Shown piece after piece: positions 11,406-22,766 of a stretch of DNA of 64,000 nucleotides; the first letter of the stretch is position 1; the number at the start of each line of letters is the position of its first letter. The stretch lies in the NCBI GenBank assembly GCA_031310005.1, contig CM062379.1, forward strand, positions 6,014,001 through 6,078,000, given 5' to 3'. Source of the stretch: Dactylellina haptotyla (lineage: Eukaryota; Ascomycota; Orbiliomycetes; Orbiliales; Orbiliaceae). The notes under the pieces are model-generated. The model was given only the letters and a program-made list of their open reading frames with translations. It did not search any database and had not been told where the DNA came from. The position numbers and the translations under genes were made by a program.

Positions 11406-13200
11406 ATGTTTGGGCGGTCTAAATTAGAGGCTTGACTGTTCCGCATGCCCTGTCACTCAAATACCGGGTTGTAATAGTTTAGCAAACCCGTTGTGTGGCC
11501 CTGTAATGAATGGTACCAAATTACGGTATCTATCAAGTAACTGCTCAATAGCAAATGATAATAGTTTTAAGGAAGCATCAAAAGTATCAGAAGCAAAAGA
11601 TTCTGTGAGGTTAGTTGTCGGCTTTTTATAGGTCAACATATTAAGTACTAAGAAATTTAAACAACATGCTGGCTAAACTTGTCACTAAATTAGCTAAATA
11701 TCAATTACTATTTGAAACATAACGTTTATTGGCACAGCAATTGTATTGTATTCAAGATTTTAATACAAACAAGGCCGAAAGAGTCGTAACACATGTTTAG
11801 ATCTATTTTGCAACCAATTTCGCACGATAATTTAGCGCATTGGATGTGGAAACGTTTTTCGATTAGGGTTGGTCCAAAAATGGCAGGGTATTCGTAAATG
11901 TTGCGTTGTGACAATCTGCGGGGGACGCAAAAAGTGTCCGTTCACAGCCTCATAATTCATTGAGCAAAAGTATGGGACAAGTGGTGAAAGCCCTAGTGCA
12001 GCTATTACAAGCCTTCGATTCTTTGTGAAATTGTAAAGGCACGCACAGCCCTATAAATTAAGTTATGGCAGCTGTGAGAGCCTACCAACCGTGATCTATA
12101 TTGCCCTCACACAGGATTAAATAGCACGATGCGTTCATTCAGTTTTTAACCTGTCTAGCAACAACACAAGTAATAAGACAATAAATCACGAAATGTTCAA
12201 AAATCTTGTGGATCCGGATAGCCCGGTATCGTCGGATACTTCTATAGTTTTTTGATAATATACTTTGATAATATGTCACAGTTGACAGGACTTGGTTCCT
12301 GATTCGTAGCCTCCTTCCGAAGTGCGTCGGTCGGACCGGGTGGAGCTGTGACCACTCGCACTCGCAATGCAAATTGTCCGCCAAGAGAAAGCCATTTCAA
12401 AATAGCTATGGTTACTCCGCTGGAAGGAGATGGATGACCCGTGACTGGGCTGGGCGGAAGTCAGAGCGATGGAAGGATCTCGAGGAAACTTCCACAGCTC
12501 TCTCGTAGCGGCGATATAATCACACATAAGACCCAAAGCTCCGAATGTTCCCTTTTTTAGATTCGACTGGGTCGTTCGGTAGCCGGCAAGCAATTTAAGA
12601 GCCAATCCACCCGGTCCGCGCACACTAGCAAGGCTGGAGGGAAGCCTAAGGGAGAAAATAGGTTGGTTGGCAGGCTGAGTGACCAGCTCTTCGCAGTCAT
12701 TTCCTGCACCAAAAACAGTCTTGCAGGGAGCTGGACGGCAGCCCATACAGAAAAGTGTGTCAGCATTAGCAAATGACGCAGCGGCTAGCAGCAGCACGTC
12801 GAACGTCGTTTCTACAAAACCCCGGCCGTTGCTCCGTGCTAACGCTGGATCTTGAAGTCTTCCCTGTTCCTTCTCTCGGTTCGAATCTTCATCATCATCC
12901 CCAGATATCAAACGGCTTTTGCGTTCCCGTCCGTATTCGAGGAAGATATTTCGAAGAAAAGCTTGTTTGCCGAGGAAGTCGAGCGAGTAAAACACGCCCC
13001 ACCAAGCAGCCTGCCCCTCCAACCACCCGTTTGTGCTGTTCGGACCCGAAGTCCAGATACCCCGGAACAAAAGATCGAGAATCTAAAGAGCATCTGTAGA
13101 CCTATCGGAGAAGATATATCTTTCTCAAGTCTTGAGCGAATTTTCCACGCAAATTTAGCCAGTTTTTAGAGTACGAGTCTCTGTACTGTATCGGTCATAC
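11406..13200. other. Intergenic: NLR 3' flank and metacaspase promoter region
   Basis: The first part (to about 12.27 kb) is AT-rich with no coding signal. The second part, up to the metacaspase ATG, has a higher GC content and carries overlapping long ORFs on both strands (264 codons minus at 12276-13070; about 105 codons plus). None shows a domain or gene-like composition, so I read this as promoter and 5' leader. Confidence 0.5.
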
Positions 13201-15173
13201 ATGTCGTACGGTTACCAATCGAATGGTCCCAGCGATTCCTATGCTACATCGTATGTTTCTTGACCCTCCCAAGAGCCTCACTTCATACTTGATGAGATAC
13301 TGATATCGAGAAATAGACAATTCTATGGCGGAGGACCGCCACCCCCGGTCCCTCCAAGACCGGGTTCTGGCTACATGAACTCTCAGGTACGCAGATTTTG
13401 CACATATGAAGCCTTTGTGGTCCGAGCCTCGTGATCATATGCTAACTCGTAGCCGCGGATCCAGCCTCCGTACCCAAATCACCAACAACAACAACCTCCG
13501 TACCCAACTGGTTCGCCATATCCACAACAGCAAGGCTATGGACACCCAGGAGGCTACCCAAGCCCACAGCCGCCTTTTGGTGGTATACAGCATACCCCAT
13601 CGTTCTACGGTGGGAATCAACCGCCATATCCACATAGCCCTCAGCCGCCAACTGGGTATGGCATGATGCCTCCGCCTCAGCAATACCCACCAGGCTCGCA
13701 ATGGGGAACAGCGCCAGCTCCAGTTCATTCAACTCAACCTCCTCAGCATCCTTCTGGACCGGGTGCGATTCAATATCCACAACCCGGGCAGCTGCCAACT
13801 TGGGGTACCAATCAATGGACGAGGAATCAGAGCGGCCCCAGGCCACCCCCAAATACTATGCAGACTTATAACCCGGGAGGCACTAGCTCGGGACTGCAGT
13901 ATCAGCACAGTACTTGTCAAGGAAAGAGAAAAGCATTGTGTGAGTTGCACTCCGTCATTGTTTAAATTAGGAAATATTGGATCGACTAACGTATTCCGTG
14001 TGATAGTGATTGGAATTGTAAGAAACCAAAGTCGATAAATCTTCCTTTTTGTGACAGTTTAACTAACTTATCGGGGTGAAAAGAATTATTTTAACACCAA
14101 AAGACAGCTCAAGTAAGTCTTGTTTTGTACTTATTAGGGAATTAACTAAGATAACTGACCAAACTGCAGTGGATGCATCAATGATGTTATGAACGTCCGT
14201 AACTTCTTGATCCAATCTTACAAGTATAGGGCCGAAGACATGGTCATTCTGACAGACGACCAAACCAACCCTCTATCGATCCCCAAACGAGACAACATCC
14301 TTCGAGCAATGAAATGGCTTGTTGCGGAGGCTCAGCCAAACGACTCGCTGTTCTTCCACTTCTCCGGTCATGGTGGTCAAGTCAAAGATCTGGACGGTGA
14401 CGAGGCCGACGGATATGATGAAACGATCTACCCGGTCGACTATCAAACTAAGGGCCACATTGTGGATGATCTTATGCACGATATCATGGTGAAACCGTTG
14501 AAGCCTGGTGTTCGTCTCACGGCTATCTTTGACAGCTGTCACTCCGGTACAGCTTTGGATCTTCCCTTCATATACTCCACGGCTGGTACCCTCAAGGAGC
14601 AAAACTTGCTTAAAGAAGCTGGAATGGGTCTCCTAGGAGCAGTGGTGCAACCGAGAAGCTTGACAATAGGTGGTGTTATGCAAGGAACTTTCGAGTTCAT
14701 TAACAAGGCCACCACTGGCAGAGGAGCGGAAGAACGGGCGAAGAAAATGAAATTTAGCCCCGCGGATGTTATCCAGTGGAGTGGTAGCAAGGACTCGCAG
14801 ACTTCGTAAGTATTATATTTGCAATCGTCAAACGAGAGTTTTTAGACATCAATTCTAACATCGAATATAGGGCCGATGATCGTGGTGGCGGTGTTATGTC
14901 ACGGTAAGTAGCTTGATGAGTCACACAAGCTTTTTCGGACCGCAATTCGCTAATGCATTATAGTGCTTTCATTAAATGCTTGTCAACCAACCCCGGCCAG
15001 AGCTACAAGCAAATGCTCAATAGCTTGCGAAACGAACTCGGTGGAAAATATTCCCAGAAGCCACAGCTCAGCTGTAGCCATCCTTTGGACACCGATTTAC
15101 TCTGTAAGTATACACCTCTCTTCTATCATTTTATATCCGAATGGAAAGCTAACATTTCACAGTCATCATGTAA
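13201..15173 (+). CDS. MCA1: Metacaspase (type I, caspase-like cysteine protease)
   Basis: Nine exons give 488 residues: 13201-13250, 13317-13386, 13453-13939, 14007-14017, 14084-14112, 14170-14805, 14871-14903, 14964-15103, 15163-15173. Residues 1 to about 195 are a Pro/Gln/Tyr/Gly-rich prodomain with repeated YPxQQ and QPPY motifs. The catalytic domain starts at GKRKALLIGINYF. The dyad is His283 in FHFSGHGGQ and Cys339 in FDSCHSGT, and the protein ends PLDTDLLFIM, as is usual for fungal type I enzymes. Family knowledge: Ca2+-dependent proteases that cleave after Arg/Lys, with roles in stress, ageing, clearance of aggregates and cell death. The last exon carries only four codons including the stop, and exon 4 is 11 nt. 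The length is within the normal range. The gene stands alone, with no co-oriented partner. Confidence 0.95.
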
Positions 15174-15823
15174 ACGGAAAATTTGTACTATGAGAAAATA
15201 TGGGATAGGGCAGTGTACTCAGGCGTCAATAACCTTTCTTTCGTTACTTTTTAGGCGAACTTTTTTTGTTTTTATGGTCACAAAGTATATCTGACAATTT
15301 GGTTGAACTTTTTTTTCTTTCTTTCTGTTTTTATGGATACTGCGCCAAATCCCTCAGCTCTTCCGTCTGCGAGCAGACATCATCGCTCGGGCTAGGAAAA
15401 CCCCAATCCTGTTTCTTTATGAATCATTATGTCGATACGAATGTAACGAGAGGAGAGAAAAAACAATAAGAAACAAGAAGCATGACCCCACTCGTATGTT
15501 TGCTCCCTTGAACTCGTCGTCCACGACGGAACGATAAGACGTCTCAATGTGATACAACCGGTACCGCGGCTACGATCTCCCGGGACCATTTTCGGGCTAG
15601 ACTATCCGACCCCAGATAGTTTCATCTACCGTGAAGGATCGATTCTCATTACTTAATGGCTACCACTTCCACCTATCTGCCTATATCAAATCATGGAGTT
15701 GCAATTGGTCAAGTGCCGTCAACACACAGTTGCCCAATCTCCGAACCGTCAACGTCCCATCCTACCTTCCTAAACTTCGAACTTCTGATTATCTGTTTCT
15801 AGATATTCTTCAATCAAAGAAGA
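15174..15823. other. Intergenic between metacaspase and MOSC gene
   Basis: It holds the 3' flank of the metacaspase with T-rich tracts (around 15240-15345) and the presumed promoter of the MOSC gene. No gene was seen. Confidence 0.5.
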
Positions 15824-17131
15824 ATGAAGATATCGCAGGTATTATCTTCCACCATGTCATTGAATATATCTTTTTTCTTGCCTTTTTTCGGAGTCTTGGA
15901 AAACTGATAACCGAACCTCCAGCTCTACGTCTACCCTGTCAAGTCGCTGCGAGGCTGCAGTGTCGCCTCTGCAACACTTACCGCTCAAGGCCTCAAATAT
16001 GACCGCAAGTACATGCTCGTGCGGGTGCACGCCCAGCCAGACGGCAGCGTGACTTACGAAAGCCAATATGTCGGCAACGTGGACGTCTTGTGTCTCTTCA
16101 CTACTTCGTTCCTACCTAACGATGAAGAGCCGCATAGCATTCGAATCACATATAACGAACCAATCGCTGCCCCCGCTGCGACGGAGAAAGCAGAGAAGCC
16201 GTATATTGATATTCCCGTCGCAGCGGACTACAAGCAGCTTGAGACGGTGGACTTGAATATCCACCTGGCGCATTGTATCGGCTACGATATGGGTGCGGCG
16301 TGCGAGGAGTTTTTCACGAAATATCTCGGATTCCCCACGAAACTCGTGTATGTGGGCGATAGCACTCGCGAGGTGAAGGGCAACGTCGCACCAAATAAGA
16401 TGCATGTTACGGGAGCCACGGATAAGAAACAGGCGGGCTCGTGGTCGCTTTATATCTACGGGCTCGTCGTTTGGTTGCTGGGATACCTTGTCGGTAGTTC
16501 TGGGGTGGGTTCGACATTAGAGAAGAATGAGGATTATAGAATACATTTCTCGGATTGTGCTCCTTTGCTTGTCACTTCGGAGGTTAGCCTTGAGGAGTTC
16601 AATAGGGCGCGGAAGGAAAGTGAGAAGGAGATAGCGCTGGATATGTCGAAAACGCGACCGAATATAGTTGTCGGTCCCAGTGAACCAGGGGATATGTCGG
16701 CGTTCGAGGAAGACTTTTGGGGCGAGTTGACAATGAAGAATCTTAAGCAGCCTAAAGATTCAAATGAGCCGAAAATATTGCTTACTTCGAACTGTGGAAG
16801 GTGTAAGAGTTTAAACGTGGATTATGATAAGGGGAAACAGCAGCCTGTTAGCGACCAGATGTTGAAGAGGCTCTCGGATATGAAGAGAAGAGTGGATCCC
16901 GGGCATGGGTATTCGCCGATATTCGGGAGGTATGGGTTTATAGCGAAGGATAGCGTTGACATGAAAGTCAGGGTTGGAGATTTAGTTGAAGTTTCGAAGA
17001 CGAATGAAGAGAGGACAGTGTTTTGTGAGTAAAGCCTACCATTTTTTTTTTGATTTGAGATTCCTTGCTAATACGGCAAATTTGTAGACTGGCCAGGTTT
17101 ATCTGCTGGAACAAAACCGAAGAAGTCATAG
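15824..17131 (+). CDS. MOSC-domain protein (mARC-like molybdenum cofactor protein)
   Basis: Three exons (15824-15838, 15923-17024, 17088-17131) give 386 residues. The start is a 15-nt exon encoding MKISQ, spliced directly to LYVYPVKSLRG, which is the usual opening of the MOSC N-terminal beta-barrel. The C-terminal MOSC domain has RPNIVV, EEDFWGEL and the conserved cysteine segment LLTSNCGRCKSLNVDY, where the Cys is the expected molybdenum ligand. The C-terminus reads RTVFYWPGLS. A hydrophobic stretch near the middle (LYIYGLVVWLLGYLVG) may anchor the protein to a membrane, as in mitochondrial outer-membrane mARC enzymes; that is inference. Family role: Moco-dependent reduction of N-hydroxylated compounds or sulfur-carrier chemistry. 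The substrate cannot be told. The gene is convergent with the peptidase gene at 17290. Confidence 0.88.
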
Positions 17132-17289
17132 GAAGAATCCATTTAGTTCGAATATGATACCAACTGGATGATTGAATATGGTTCTAGTGTACCAGTAATG
17201 CTAAGATATGCGATAATACATGATATTAATGATAAGATAGCACAATGATAATCTTGTTTTAAAATCCATATATTGTTTCAACTATGTGA

Positions 17290-18301
17290 TCAGGACGATA
17301 CTCGTTGGACTGCGATGGCCCCAATGATTCGCTTTACAGTCTCCCTGCTCTTAGCGAGCCACTCTTCTTCGGTATGGTATGGGATGTGGATAAAGATGGC
17401 TCTCGATGTGGTTGGCGGGTCCGAGGTAGGGTTGGATACCAGCTTGGATTCCGGATATTCTTGTTCGTAGTTGGCATCGTATACCGACTCAGCAATGGAA
17501 TTGTAAAAGATAAATTCGCACAAGTAGAGACCGGCATCTGTTGATACCCTCGGAACTCCAAAGTCGTCCTGCATGTAATTCGTAAGTAATTTTGATCATT
17601 GTTGATAATGTATATAAAGTGTTCAATTTCTCACCTGTGAATCCTGCTTCACCTTCTCCAAGTGCTCACAAATCGCCTTGATGTCGAGGCTTGTATGAAT
17701 CTCCTGCACATCGGCGGGCACTTTGCCGTGCGCCGCACGGTCTGCCGCATTTCCCGCCGGCCATTTCCCATCCACATCCTCCCTGCCGTTCGGATAGCCA
17801 TCTGGCGGGCCATAGGATCCCCTCCGCCCTATCGTCTCGATCTGGTAGTGCTCCCATGGTGAAACACCAATATGGACGAAGAGATCGACTCCCGGAAGAT
17901 CTTCGTAGAGGGTAGGTATTAATTTCTCCACTTTTTCGTAAGATACGGGTACGGCCTCGATGTGTGGTATTATCGAAACCTGCAGTTTTTGGGCTTTAGC
18001 GGCAGCATCCGCATGGCTGATGTATTTCTCTTCGAGGACGGAAGGGAGCGAAGACGCAACAAGGTGAGAGGCGTTGACATCGATCTTTTCGAAAGCCTGT
18101 AATGTTCGAAGTCATGAAGTTGTTAGCTGGGATATTTACTCGCAAGCATGCAATCCAAGACTAAGAGGGAGAACGTACGCCGAACCCGGTTACGTAGACC
18201 TTGAATAGCCGATGAGCATGGTGATGGTGTTTAGTAGGGGATTCGGGGGCCTTTGGCTCCTCTTGGCCGGCTTGATCTGTTACAATATTCGGTGGCGGCA
18301 T
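17290..18301 (-). CDS. Pyroglutamyl-peptidase I (peptidase family C15)
   Basis: Three exons on the minus strand (18301-18179, 18096-17635, 17568-17290) encode 287 residues. A short extension with a His-rich patch (HHHHAH) precedes the family opening VYVTGFGAFEKIDVNAS. The Cys nucleophile is Cys212 in STDAGLYLCEFIFY and the catalytic His is His256 in FIHIPY. The Glu region corresponds to EHYQIETIGRRGSYG. The enzyme removes N-terminal pyroglutamate from peptides in the cytosol. It is longer than bacterial C15 enzymes (about 210 residues) because of the N-terminal tail and a loop around PPDGYPNGREDVDG, as in other fungal members. The splice donors are GTACGT and GTGAGA. The gene is convergent with the MOSC gene, 158 bases apart. 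Confidence 0.88.
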
Positions 18302-19187
18302 TGTTTACAAATTTGGCGGGGACTGGATGAGGACGTTCGTTTAACGCGAAAGATTCAAGGCTCGATTCGATGCAGTTACTCCTTGATGCAAGTAACGTTC
18401 AACGGTGGCAATCGCTCGAGGCTAGGCCCAGTTTGAAATCCCGACCGGACCCGACGCGATTCCCGATATCGCAGGTGGGGTTTCTGGGGAAGAATGTAGC
18501 ACAGCGTCTACGGGGGGAAGTCTATTATAAAGTCCCTCATTCTGCTCCTTCTGGTTTTGATCATGATGACTTCAATTGTTTAATGGTGTTGATGCGTTGA
18601 GGGGTTTCGATATTCCAACGTCGACAACCCGGCTTAAATACAGGACTTGTACATGGATACGCTGAGCTATATACGAATTGCGACAAGCCGGCGCTGTCGA
18701 CCCCGCAAAAATACAGTCTACCTCCGCTAGGAACCAAAATAGTATACATCTAAACTTGGTAGAAGTCGTGTTTGAGAAGATTCGTGAATGCAGAGAGAAT
18801 GTGGTTTTAAGAGTAGTTGAGGAAATGACTGAGGATGATGGAATATTTAGACAAGAATCCATGATAAATGCATCGGAACTGAAACACTATGGCGCATTAC
18901 GCTGCCCATAGAAGAGTTTTAAGAAAAGGGTACTTCATTCCGGACTGCTAGGCTATGAAAGATTCTGTGAGACCGTCACTATAGCGGCTGTTCACAGGGT
19001 GTGTGATAAAACGAAAAGGAAATGAACCATTTGAAGTATAACTAACGAACCTCAACTCCAGTGCACCTTGGATATCCATAAAAAAGCACGGAAAGAAAGA
19101 AAGCGTAAGGGTCATAATAACAAAAAATATGGAAAAGGAAACAGAGCGCTTATTAGTTAATATAATCATCTTGTCAAAGATGTGTGC
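18302..19187. other. Intergenic upstream of the peptidase gene
   Basis: Promoter of the minus-strand peptidase and 3' flank of the minus-strand carrier. Short ORFs overlap on both strands (for example 18572-18862 minus) without a recognisable product. Confidence 0.5.
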
Positions 19188-20334
19188 TCACTTGGTGAGA
19201 ACACCGAGCATATCGGCGAATAAGAGTGTCATCATAGCGTGCGGAGCGATTCTGATAAAGTAGGTGCCGAATCCACGGTAGAACCGCATGACACCCTCCT
19301 CTCGGACAACTTTGAGTGCGCAATCGGCCATGTTCTTGTATGGGAGGCGTCCGTTGGCGTCACGGGTCTGCCGTTGCAATCGGGTCTTGATAAAGTCGAA
19401 TGGCAAACTGAATGCGGAAGCGGCGAATCCAGCGACACAAGACGCTGCGAAGAACTGGACCGGACCGGCGAGATCGGTCTTCTGAAGTTGCGCCTTGGTT
19501 TCGGAGTAGAAGGCGAGCTGGCCAAAGTTCAGAGCCATCGCGCGGATGACGGTAGGAGTAGCACCACCCCAGAGGGCGAGGACACCTTCGTTTCCGGATA
19601 TACGCTTGAGGGCATCGAAGACTGATCGGTAGTTTTCCCGTTTCTCGAGGGGGCGAAGGCCGTCACTCTGCATACGGATCAAACTGAGATCTGCTGGGTT
19701 TCTACTCGCTTGTTAACTTTGTTGATACATCTTTATATCTCTTTTATGCTCGAAACATACCCGAGTAAGGCTCCGAGACCACCAGCTGCAAGGGAAGCAG
19801 CGGCGCGTTCGCCGAATGTAACTTTGCGATTTTGTTCTTTTGCTTTGATCTGGAAGCTTTCCATGAAGGTACCGAAGAAACCCATTCGAGCAGTAGTGTA
19901 TCTATAACATAATTATGAGAAGAACTGACACTTTGAAGAATATCATTTAGATATCAAAACATACACAACTTGTCGCAGAACGGCCGCCGAAAGACCCGAG
20001 TAGAGATCGAGAACCTTGCCTTGGGAAACGATATCGCGAGCGACGGAGACCGGTGTGACTTTTGCATTACCAGCCAGTTGAATTCTGACCTTGATCATAT
20101 CTAGATACCACTACTATTAGTATGGTATTCTCGCGGAGTTGATTTATCGCAATGTTTTGGAATATATGGTATTTGCAACGTACCGACTGGTTGGATGACA
20201 CAAGAAGCCATGACTCCCGCGATACCGCCATTGACGAAAGGTAGGACCTTGCGAATAGCCGGTCGATGGAGGAAATCGGGTTGTGGTTGAGAGGTGGGGA
20301 TGAGGTGCTCAGAGCCTGCGTGGAGTGGAGCCAT
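19188..20334 (-). CDS. Mitochondrial carrier, 2-oxoglutarate/malate type
   Basis: Four exons (20334-20184, 20100-19965, 19901-19761, 19701-19188) encode 313 residues, the normal length for an SLC25 carrier. Three tandem repeats each carry the carrier signature: QPVDMIKVRIQLAG, GNPADLSLIRMQSDG and LPFDFIKTRLQRQ. The second signature, with GNPADLxLIRMQ, is typical of the oxoglutarate/malate branch (SLC25A11) and separates it from ADP/ATP or citrate carriers. The N-terminus up to about residue 35 is a soluble leader. The protein sits in the inner mitochondrial membrane and exchanges dicarboxylates between matrix and cytosol, supporting the malate-aspartate shuttle. Assignment within the dicarboxylate subgroup is by motif only. 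The leader directly upstream of the ATG contains a run of ATC/ACC-type triplets (20353-20404). Confidence 0.9.
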
Positions 20335-22766
20335 CTTGGAGGATTGTATCGCTTGGTGGTGATGGTGATGCTGGTGATGTTGATAATAATGATAATTATG
20401 ATGATTTAAAAGAAGGATGTAGCTTTTAAGAAGAGACTCGCAAGATCCAAGTTCTAGTTAGAAAACCAAAAATAAGAAACTGGTCTACAGGAATTACTCT
20501 AGTAGTCTATACGTCAGTATATGCACCCAAATCTAAACGGCGATGATAGGCTGGAATGTCAACACACAAAAACGTCCGAACGTCCAAAAGGCTACAAGAG
20601 CAGCAGCCCGACAGCTCGATATTTATCAGACAAAGCTGGGAGGAAAGCGGAGTAGCTGTCTGCCAGCCCGAGGTATACGTATAGCCTGAATTCAGGTCTA
20701 AGAAAGGTGGGTGGGTGCAGGAGCTATGCGGACTATAGTACTAGAATCTAAACAGCTGCTGCACGAAAACAGAAAGTCGGCCAGCTGCAGATATGCCGGC
20801 GCAGGAGGGAGGGGAGGGATTGGATTGGGATGGGATGGGATGGCGGGTGAAAATAAGATAAAGAGGTCTCAGTCACAAGCTTGGAGGAATTACCGGATGA
20901 CTGGTAGACACAAAATGGCTGAAAGGAAGCTAAACCAAGTTACTTTTCTGTAGGATGACGATCGATTGGGAATGCGCCGAAGGGGACAGCAGTATTAAAT
21001 AACAATATTAAAACCCAGAAGGCTGAAATGCTGATGGGCTGATATACAACAGAGGAGATAGATAGTTAGAGCGGGCTTACCTGGATCGGTTCGCGAGGCG
21101 GACAACGCAAGTGGTATATAAGCTGCAGCTGTGCGGAAGATGCTCCTGGTGAGAAGTATGAATTCCTATGCGTGCACGAGAAATATTTCGGATTTTGGCT
21201 GGGATTATTTTGAACAAAAGCCTGTCGGGAAATCGCGCAGGCCCAACCGGTTCGGAAGAGATTCGAGATGTTAGGTTAGAGTCCGAAACTTAGTGGGAAG
21301 TATATCTGATAAGTGTGGCTTGTAAAGGGCTAGTATACTGGTAGTCTGAGGCCAGTTGATAGCAACCCTCAGCCAAGCACGCAAGCAGATGCTCTGTACT
21401 GGATCTACTGTTCTCTCGGTGGGAGATGCAGATAATGCGGTATCGGTGAGGGATGCGTAAGATCTGCTTGCGATACAAATAAATCTCACACTCGCTACGA
21501 CAAAGTATGCTGTAAAGACAAAGGCTACAGATATCCATCCATATAACCGAGGAAGGCAGGCTGAAGGGGGACGGCTTCCCGTGCTCTTTCTCTCTCTTTC
21601 CCCTCTTTCTCACACGCCTGCCGCCAATTTAGTAAACAAGTATTACAATCAGCGAGAACTGCTGTTGTAACGCGCAGAAGGGCACCCAAGTTACGTTATC
21701 GCTGCAGATCCAGGTGTGGTACAAGAGGACGAGGCGTCGTTCTGCGTGCACAGCATTACGGAATGTGTTTGCAGGAGGTACCCATTCACCCATCGAACCG
21801 ATAACAGGTTACCAAATGGGCATGGAGAACCTGGACAAATGGGAGGGATCCATGCCGTTTCCTGTCTATCTACCAGCGACCCCCGGCAGCATTCGCCTTT
21901 TTACCCCGCTATTCACTAAGCTGTTTCCGTCCAACAGAGCTACCAGTCGCATGTCATGTTACCTCATGGGCGTATTTTCCCATTCCTCTCCAATGCCAGA
22001 AAGTCCTCTTGCGGTACGAAAGTACTTGTCTCTCGCTGCTCGAAGCCCAGCATGTGCAGCTGAGCAATCCTGCTTCTAAGCATCGATACGGCATTTTTTT
22101 CCCGCTAGACAATTTCGTGACAGCACTTAGAGAGCAAACCCGTTCGGCGTTTGACCGATACTCACTGCCACACACCTCTTCTGGAGGGCACTATTGGAAA
22201 TCCGCATTCGCCAACCAGCCATTTGTGGACAACGAAAGCCCAGGCAGGCTGGCAGAGCACAGAGCAAGAAGGCAAGGTCCCACATGGCACTCGGCTTCCC
22301 AACCACAACTTTAATTTTCCGAACCCAGGACATCCCGGATATTGCTGCACCGAAAATTCGCCAGCGCCGAAACGGTGCACGGAACAATTTGGGTCTCGGA
22401 AAAGGAAAAAAAAGGGGACATGGGACTGAGCACCAATCAATTTCGCGCCTGACCTGCCGAGAAAGTGGTTTCGGCATCCCGAGCGATTTTTTGGACAGCC
22501 TTTCGGGTATGGACAATCTAATTTCGGGATACGAATGAATCCTACCGATAACTCTTCGCCGGAAGGATATCCCGATACTGTACATTCAACGGAAATACAA
22601 TACTCCGATACAATTTTGATTGCATGATAAGCATTTTTCTGCCAGCAGAACATCAGGCCGATCAAAACAGTACGCTGAAAAATAATTACAGTCAAAAAAG
22701 AAAGAAAGAAAGAAAGAAAGGATACATGTTGGAAAGTTCCGAGCATAACCATGGTGGCAGTGGCAT
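20335..22766. other. Long intergenic interval upstream of the carrier
   Basis: About 2.4 kb with triplet low complexity next to the carrier start, a G-rich patch near 20800-20845 and many overlapping ORFs on both strands between 21.2 and 22.7 kb. None has a domain, a consistent splice model or coding-like composition. I see no RNA gene. Confidence 0.45.
22697..22720 (+). repeat. (AAAG)6 microsatellite
   Basis: Six AAAG units follow a short A run, about 50 bases downstream of the phospholipase D stop codon (which lies on the opposite strand). Confidence 0.8.

Noticed and set aside
12276-13070. 264-codon minus-strand ORF upstream of the metacaspase
   Set aside because: It overlaps two plus-strand ORFs of similar quality, shows no domain, has random-looking composition and lies where a promoter and leader are expected.
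22127-22752. Overlapping ORFs of 114 to 196 codons on both strands
   Set aside because: Mutually overlapping frames with no domain, next to a microsatellite; no consistent gene model.
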